Shown here: positions 13,200 through 17,399 of the stretch, in pieces
Position numbering within the stretch: the stretch's first letter is position 1
Layout: every line of letters begins with the position of its first letter
NCBI GenBank assembly: GCA_910578765.1
Contig: CAJTRW010000014.1
Coordinates: 1-17,399, forward strand
From: an uncultured Christensenella sp.
Lineage (GTDB): Bacteria > Bacillota > Clostridia > Christensenellales > Borkfalkiaceae
DNA: 17,399 nucleotides
Direction of reading: 5' to 3'
The notes under the pieces: model-generated
The model's database searches: none
Seen by the model: only the letters and a program-made list of their open reading frames with translations
What the model was told of the DNA's origin: nothing
Program-made: the position numbers and the translations under genes

Positions 13200-16118
13200 A
13201 TGACAAAACAAATGGGTATAGACGTCGGATCGACTACGGTAAAAGTAACGGTTCTCGACGGCGATAAAATTTTATATAAATCTTACGTGCGCCATTTCGC
13301 GCGCGTAAAACAGACCGTCCTTGACGAGCTTTATTGCGTCCGCAAAAAAATAGGCGGCGATTTTTCGGTGAGCGTCACGGGAAGCGCGGGTCTGGGGCTT
13401 TCGCAACGCAGCGGAATAAACTTCGTTCAGGAGGTTCAGGCTGCGTTTATTGCCATACGCAAATATTATCCCGACGCCGACGCCGCAATAGAGCTGGGCG
13501 GCGAAGACGCGAAAATAATTTTTATTACTGGCGGAACCGAGCAGCGCATGAACGGAAGCTGTGCGGGCGGAACGGGCGCGTTTATCGATCAGATGGCAAC
13601 CCTTTTAAACGTCAGCGTGAAGGAAATGGACGAGTACGCTTTAAAAGCCGAAAAAATTTACCCCATAGCTTCGCGTTGCGGGGTGTTTGCAAAGTCCGAC
13701 GTTCAGCCGCTTATAAACCAGGGCGCGAAAAAGGAGGACATCGCCGCTTCCATTTTTCAGGCGGTCGTAGATCAGACTGTTTCGGGCTTGGCGCAGGGCA
13801 GGCGCATTAAAGGCAAGGTGCTTTTCCTCGGCGGACCGTTGCACTTTCTGGAAGCGCTTAAAAGGGCTTTCGTAAAAACTCTCGGTTTAAGCGGCGACCA
13901 AGCTTTGTTTCCCGAAAACGCGCCCGGCTTTATGTCCATAGGCGCGGCGCTCGGCTCGGCGGGCTGTAAGGCGGAAAGCATAGACGAAATTATAGCAAAA
14001 GTGGAAAACGCCGTGGAGAGCGACGACATAGTAACGGGCGAGCCTCTGTTTACAAGCCGCGAGGAATATTCCGAGTTTGTCAAACGCCACCGCGCAACCG
14101 ATTTGGAATTTGCGGATATTGCCGCCTATACCGGCGACTGCTATCTCGGCATAGATTCCGGCTCGACCACGACAAAGTTAATGCTTATTACACCCGACTG
14201 CCGTATTTTATACTCTCATTACCAGTCTAACAACGGTCAACCATTGGACGTAATAATTTCAAAACTGAAAGAAGTGTATTCTCTCGGCGGAGGAAGAATA
14301 AAAATCCGCGGAAGCGCCGTTACAGGCTACGGCGAGGACTTGATAAAAAGCGCCATAAAAGCGGACTTCGGAATAGTGGAAACAATAGCCCACTTTAAAG
14401 CCGCGCTTCATTTCAACCCGAAAGTAGATTTTATTATCGACATCGGCGGGCAGGACATAAAGTGCTTTAAAATCAAAAACGGCGCGATAGACTCTATTAT
14501 GCTGAACGAAGCGTGTTCCTCGGGTTGCGGCTCGTTCATACAGACGTTTGCGCGCGCCATGGGCATGGAAATAGATAAATTTTCACAGGAAGGAATATAT
14601 GCCAAACGCCCCGTAGAGCTGGGCTCCCGCTGTACGGTGTTTATGAACAGCGCCGTAAAGCAGGCACAGAAAGAGGGCGCGGGGGTAGACGATATTTCCG
14701 CGGGGCTTTCCTCGTCGATAGTAAAAAACGCCATCTACAAGGTCATACGCGCGTCCAGCGCCGACGATTTGGGCGACAACATAGTCGTTCAGGGCGGCAC
14801 GTTTATGAACGACGCGGTTTTGCGTTCCTTCGAAAAGGAAACGGGTAAAAACGTCATACGCCCCGGCATTGCCGGACTTATGGGCGCTTTCGGCGCGGCG
14901 CTGTACGCCAAAGAAAATATTTCGGGCGAAAGCACCGTAATAGACGCGGCGGGGTTGGACAAATTTTCATATACTTCCAAATCGTCTAATTGCCGCGGCT
15001 GTACCTCCAACTGCAATATAAACATAATTTCGTTCGGCGACGGCAGACGCTTTATTTCGGGCAACAAATGCGAAAAGGGCGCGGGATTGAAGCCCGCGGA
15101 CTCCTCACTCGATATTTATACATACAAACAGGAAAGGCTGTTAAAATGCGTCACGGGCGGCAAGGGGAAGCGCGGAAGGGTAGGCTTGCCGTTACAGCTT
15201 GGAATGTACGGACAGCTTCCCCTTTGGGCGGGATTTTTCGAAAGCTGCGGTTTCGAGGTCGTTTTATCCGATAAATCTACGCGGGAAACCTATTTTAAGG
15301 GACAGCATACCGTCGCTTCGGATACGGCTTGTTATCCCGCAAAGCTTATGCACGGGCATATAGAAAACCTGCTTGATAAGGGTGTGGATTTTATTTTCCT
15401 GCCCTGCGAAAGCTACAATATAGACGAGCATTGTTCTACAAACCATTACAATTGTCCCGTCGTCGCATATTATCCCGAGCTGTTGAAAGCAAACAACGAA
15501 AGGCTTAACGACGAAAATTTTCTCATGCCTTACATAGACCTGAACGCGCGCGACAACACCGTAAAAAAGCTGTATTCTGCATTAAAAAAATACGGCGTCA
15601 AAAAGCGCGAGGCGGCGAAAGCCCTTGACGAGGGGTTTTCGAGGCTTGAAAAATATCATGCCGACGTTCGCGCGAAAGCCGACGAAATTCTGGCGCGTGC
15701 GGAAGCGGAGGGGAAACAGACCGTGGTGCTTGCCGGCAGACCGTATCATCTCGACGGCGAAATAAACCACGGAATAAACAAACTTTTGACGTCGTTGAAT
15801 CTTGCCGTCCTGTCGGAGGACAGCGTGTACGAGCGCGGCGAGAAGTTAAAGGTAAACGTACTGAACCAGTGGACTTACCATGCGCGGCTGTACCGTGCGG
15901 CGGATTTCGCTGCGAAGCATAAAAACGTAAATCTTGTTCAGCTTGTGTCTTTCGGGTGCGGACTTGACGCTATTACTGCGGACGAGGTGCGCTCCATTAT
16001 GGAAAAGAACGGTAAGCTTTATACCCAGATAAAGATAGACGAAATAAACAATCTCGGCGTTGTCAAAATCAGGCTGCGCAGTATGCTTGCGGCCGTTGAA
16101 GAAGCGGCGGAAAGGTAA
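13200..16118 (+). CDS. double-domain 2-hydroxyacyl-CoA dehydratase activase ATPase (BadF/HgdC type) with DUF2229 region
   Basis: Activases of this type use ATP to drive one electron from a [4Fe-4S] cluster into a dehydratase or related low-potential enzyme. This 972-residue protein holds two activase modules. Module 1 (about 5-255): GIDVGSTTVK (6-15), GGEDAK (100-105), C121 in NGSCAGGTG and C160 in ASRCGVF. Module 2 (about 315-570): GIDSGSTTTK (317-326), GGQDIK (416-421), C439/C443 in ACSSGCGSF and C478 in SRCTVF. The two cysteine sites of each module match the cluster ligands of HgdC, which bridges a homodimer; here both halves are in one chain. A cysteine knuckle (C598, C601, C605, C624) and a DUF2229-like region (about 658-960; C711, C736, C745, C752, C920) follow. 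The gene has its own promoter, and its partner follows after 5 bases. The physiological target is unknown for this large family. Confidence 0.92.
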   Translation: MTKQMGIDVGSTTVKVTVLDGDKILYKSYVRHFARVKQTVLDELYCVRKKIGGDFSVSVTGSAGLGLSQRSGINFVQEVQAAFIAIRKYYPDADAAIELGGEDAKIIFITGGTEQRMNGSCAGGTGAFIDQMATLLNVSVKEMDEYALKAEKIYPIASRCGVFAKSDVQPLINQGAKKEDIAASIFQAVVDQTVSGLAQGRRIKGKVLFLGGPLHFLEALKRAFVKTLGLSGDQALFPENAPGFMSIGAALGSAGCKAESIDEIIAKVENAVESDDIVTGEPLFTSREEYSEFVKRHRATDLEFADIAAYTGDCYLGIDSGSTTTKLMLITPDCRILYSHYQSNNGQPLDVIISKLKEVYSLGGGRIKIRGSAVTGYGEDLIKSAIKADFGIVETIAHFKAALHFNPKVDFIIDIGGQDIKCFKIKNGAIDSIMLNEACSSGCGSFIQTFARAMGMEIDKFSQEGIYAKRPVELGSRCTVFMNSAVKQAQKEGAGVDDISAGLSSSIVKNAIYKVIRASSADDLGDNIVVQGGTFMNDAVLRSFEKETGKNVIRPGIAGLMGAFGAALYAKENISGESTVIDAAGLDKFSYTSKSSNCRGCTSNCNINIISFGDGRRFISGNKCEKGAGLKPADSSLDIYTYKQERLLKCVTGGKGKRGRVGLPLQLGMYGQLPLWAGFFESCGFEVVLSDKSTRETYFKGQHTVASDTACYPAKLMHGHIENLLDKGVDFIFLPCESYNIDEHCSTNHYNCPVVAYYPELLKANNERLNDENFLMPYIDLNARDNTVKKLYSALKKYGVKKREAAKALDEGFSRLEKYHADVRAKADEILARAEAEGKQTVVLAGRPYHLDGEINHGINKLLTSLNLAVLSEDSVYERGEKLKVNVLNQWTYHARLYRAADFAAKHKNVNLVQLVSFGCGLDAITADEVRSIMEKNGKLYTQIKIDEINNLGVVKIRLRSMLAAVEEAAER

Positions 16119-16123
16119 AAACT

Positions 16124-17386
16124 ATGGATAAAAGAACCTGCGATTATACCGGCGGTTTCCCCGTATGGGACAAGTCTATGAAAGCCACGCATACTATTTT
16201 AATGCCGGACATGCTTCCTTGGCACTTCCGTATAATGCAGGAGGTGCTTAAACGCGAAGGCTATAACGTGGAGCTTTTGAAAAACCGTTCGCGCACGGTT
16301 GTCGACGAGGGGTTGAAGCATGTGCATAACGACACGTGCTATCCCTGCCTGTGTATTGTGGGGCAGTATATAGACGCATTGAAAAGCGGAAAATACGACG
16401 TAAACAAGACCGCGCTTATGATAACGCAGACGGGCGGAGGTTGCCGCGCCTCTAATTACATTCCTCTTATAAGAAAAGCGGTGGCTAACGAATTCCCGGC
16501 GGTTCCAGTGCTGTCGGTAAATTTTTCGGGGTTGGAGAAAAAGTCTTCCCTGCCGGTCGGCGTGAAGTTGCTTTCAAGACTTGCTTTGGCGGTTTTATAC
16601 GGCGACAGTATTATGTGGTGCTATAACCAAACCAAGCCTTACGAGCAGGTGTCGGGAGCCGCGGACGCCGCGCGCGACAGGGCGTTCGATGCGGTGGTAA
16701 GCCGCATAAAAAAGGGCGGATACTCCAAATATAAAAAAATAAACCGTGAAATAATAGCCGAATTTGCTTCTGTCAATCTCGTTAAAGAGAAAAAACCCAA
16801 GGTGGGAATAGTCGGCGAAATTTACGTAAAATATGCGCCGCTCGGCAATAACGATCTGGAAAAATTTCTCATTTCCGAGGGGTGCGAGCCCGTTCTGCCA
16901 GCGCTTATGGACTTCGTAATGTACTGTATCATAAACGTAGTCAACGACAGAAGGTTTTACGGGCATAAGCCTGCCACGGCGTTTGTTTACAATATTGTTT
17001 ACAAACTGCTTAAACGCATGCAGAAAAACGTTATAAAGCAGTTCGTAGAGGACGGCTCCTTCGAGCCCGTGCATGAATTCGAAAGTCTGAGAGCCTATGC
17101 CGACAAGGTTTTGAATCAAGGCGTTAAAATGGGCGAGGGGTGGCTTATCCCCGCAGAGATGGCGGCGCTTGCTGAGACGGGCGTGCCGAATATAGTATGC
17201 GCACAGCCGTTCGGGTGTCTGCCGAACCATATTGCGGGCAAAGGCGCCATGCGCACGCTTAAAACGCTTTATCCCGACGCAAATATCGTGGCGGTAGATT
17301 ACGACCCTTCCGCGACGAAGGTCAATCAGGAAAACAGAATAAAGCTTATGATTGCCGCCGCAAAGGAAAAAGCGGCAGACTGTTAA
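16124..17386 (+). CDS. 2-hydroxyacyl-CoA dehydratase D-component-like protein (C-terminal half of the large activase-related family)
   Basis: This 420-residue protein matches the C-terminal part of the roughly 1400-residue activase-related proteins of many Firmicutes and resembles the dehydratase D-component (HgdA/HgdB) fold. Visible marks are DTCYPCLCIVGQYIDAL (70-86; C72, C75, C77), TQTGGGCRASNY (101-112; C107), the block VGIVGEIYVKY and NNDLEKFL, then LPALMDFVMYC, and near the end VCAQPFGCLPNHIAGKG (358-374; C359, C365). These cysteines are candidates for an iron-sulfur cluster. GGAAAGG (16109-16115) lies eight bases before the ATG, and only 5 bases separate it from the activase stop, so the two form an operon and probably a complex. 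No acyl-CoA enzyme that would name a substrate lies in the window, so a fermentation role cannot be assigned. The last 13 bases of the window hold nothing notable. Confidence 0.88.
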   Translation: MDKRTCDYTGGFPVWDKSMKATHTILMPDMLPWHFRIMQEVLKREGYNVELLKNRSRTVVDEGLKHVHNDTCYPCLCIVGQYIDALKSGKYDVNKTALMITQTGGGCRASNYIPLIRKAVANEFPAVPVLSVNFSGLEKKSSLPVGVKLLSRLALAVLYGDSIMWCYNQTKPYEQVSGAADAARDRAFDAVVSRIKKGGYSKYKKINREIIAEFASVNLVKEKKPKVGIVGEIYVKYAPLGNNDLEKFLISEGCEPVLPALMDFVMYCIINVVNDRRFYGHKPATAFVYNIVYKLLKRMQKNVIKQFVEDGSFEPVHEFESLRAYADKVLNQGVKMGEGWLIPAEMAALAETGVPNIVCAQPFGCLPNHIAGKGAMRTLKTLYPDANIVAVDYDPSATKVNQENRIKLMIAAAKEKAADC

Positions 17387-17399
17387 TAAAGGCGCGCCC

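Noticed and set aside
16116..16124. Frameshift breaking a single fused activase gene
   Set aside because: The first gene ends with a normal TAA, and the second has its own well-spaced ribosome binding site and ATG with a sensible N-terminus. A natural split is more likely than an error, although comparison with relatives would settle it.
16595..17230. 211-residue open frame antisense to the D-component-like gene
   Set aside because: It has no ribosome binding site or promoter and lies entirely under a well-supported gene with family motifs.
1..17399. CRISPR array, tRNA, rRNA, prophage or insertion sequence
   Set aside because: No regularly spaced repeats of CRISPR type, no cloverleaf or rRNA-like stretch, and no transposase, integrase or phage gene were seen. 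The gene order is conserved chromosomal.

Overview
The window reads as a chromosomal segment from an anaerobic, endospore-forming Clostridia-like member of the Bacillota (Firmicutes). The evidence is a SpoIIID gene, the classic Firmicutes order tig-clpP-clpX-lon-ysxC, an RqcH-type NFACT protein, strong GGAGG-type ribosome binding sites with sigma-A promoters, and an oxygen-sensitive 2-hydroxyacyl-CoA dehydratase activase. An uncultured gut lineage near Christensenellales is a guess from overall style; the sequence alone does not prove it.

Layout. Positions 1-397 have no gene and hold a palindromic, probably dispersed repeat (about 97-252) and the terminator of the first gene. 398-1621 (minus) is a membrane-anchored, probable beta-propeller protein of unknown function. 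Back-to-back sigma-A promoters separate it from an M48 (HtpX-like) membrane metalloprotease (1718-2614), whose predicted transcript starts almost at its ATG. A lipoprotein of unknown function overlaps the protease gene by 4 bases. Two terminators at 3466-3544 serve the converging transcription units.

The minus-strand group 6306 to 3554 holds rqcH (NFACT), a small three-helix membrane protein, and two tandem paralogues with a winged-helix-like head and a C-terminal membrane helix. Divergent from rqcH is a plus-strand proteostasis and ribosome-assembly operon: trigger factor, ClpP, ClpX, Lon and the GTPase YsxC/EngB, closed by a very strong terminator at 12717-12764. Placing RqcH (which tags stalled nascent chains with alanine in Bacillus) back-to-back with ClpXP (which degrades such tagged chains) makes functional sense.

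After the terminator come spoIIID, with a candidate sigma-E promoter, and then a two-gene unit with its own excellent extended -10 promoter. Its first gene encodes a double BadF/HgdC-type activase ATPase with a DUF2229 region. Its second encodes a 2-hydroxyacyl-CoA dehydratase D-component-like protein. The pair corresponds to one protein of about 1400 residues found fused in many relatives.

Most of the window is conserved housekeeping sequence. The least explained parts are the propeller protein, the protease-lipoprotein pair, the tandem winged-helix/tail-anchor paralogues, the repeat at the left end, two intergenic hairpins in the proteostasis operon, and the still uncharacterised role of the large activase family. 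No convincing new multi-gene system, CRISPR array, prophage, insertion sequence or RNA gene was seen.
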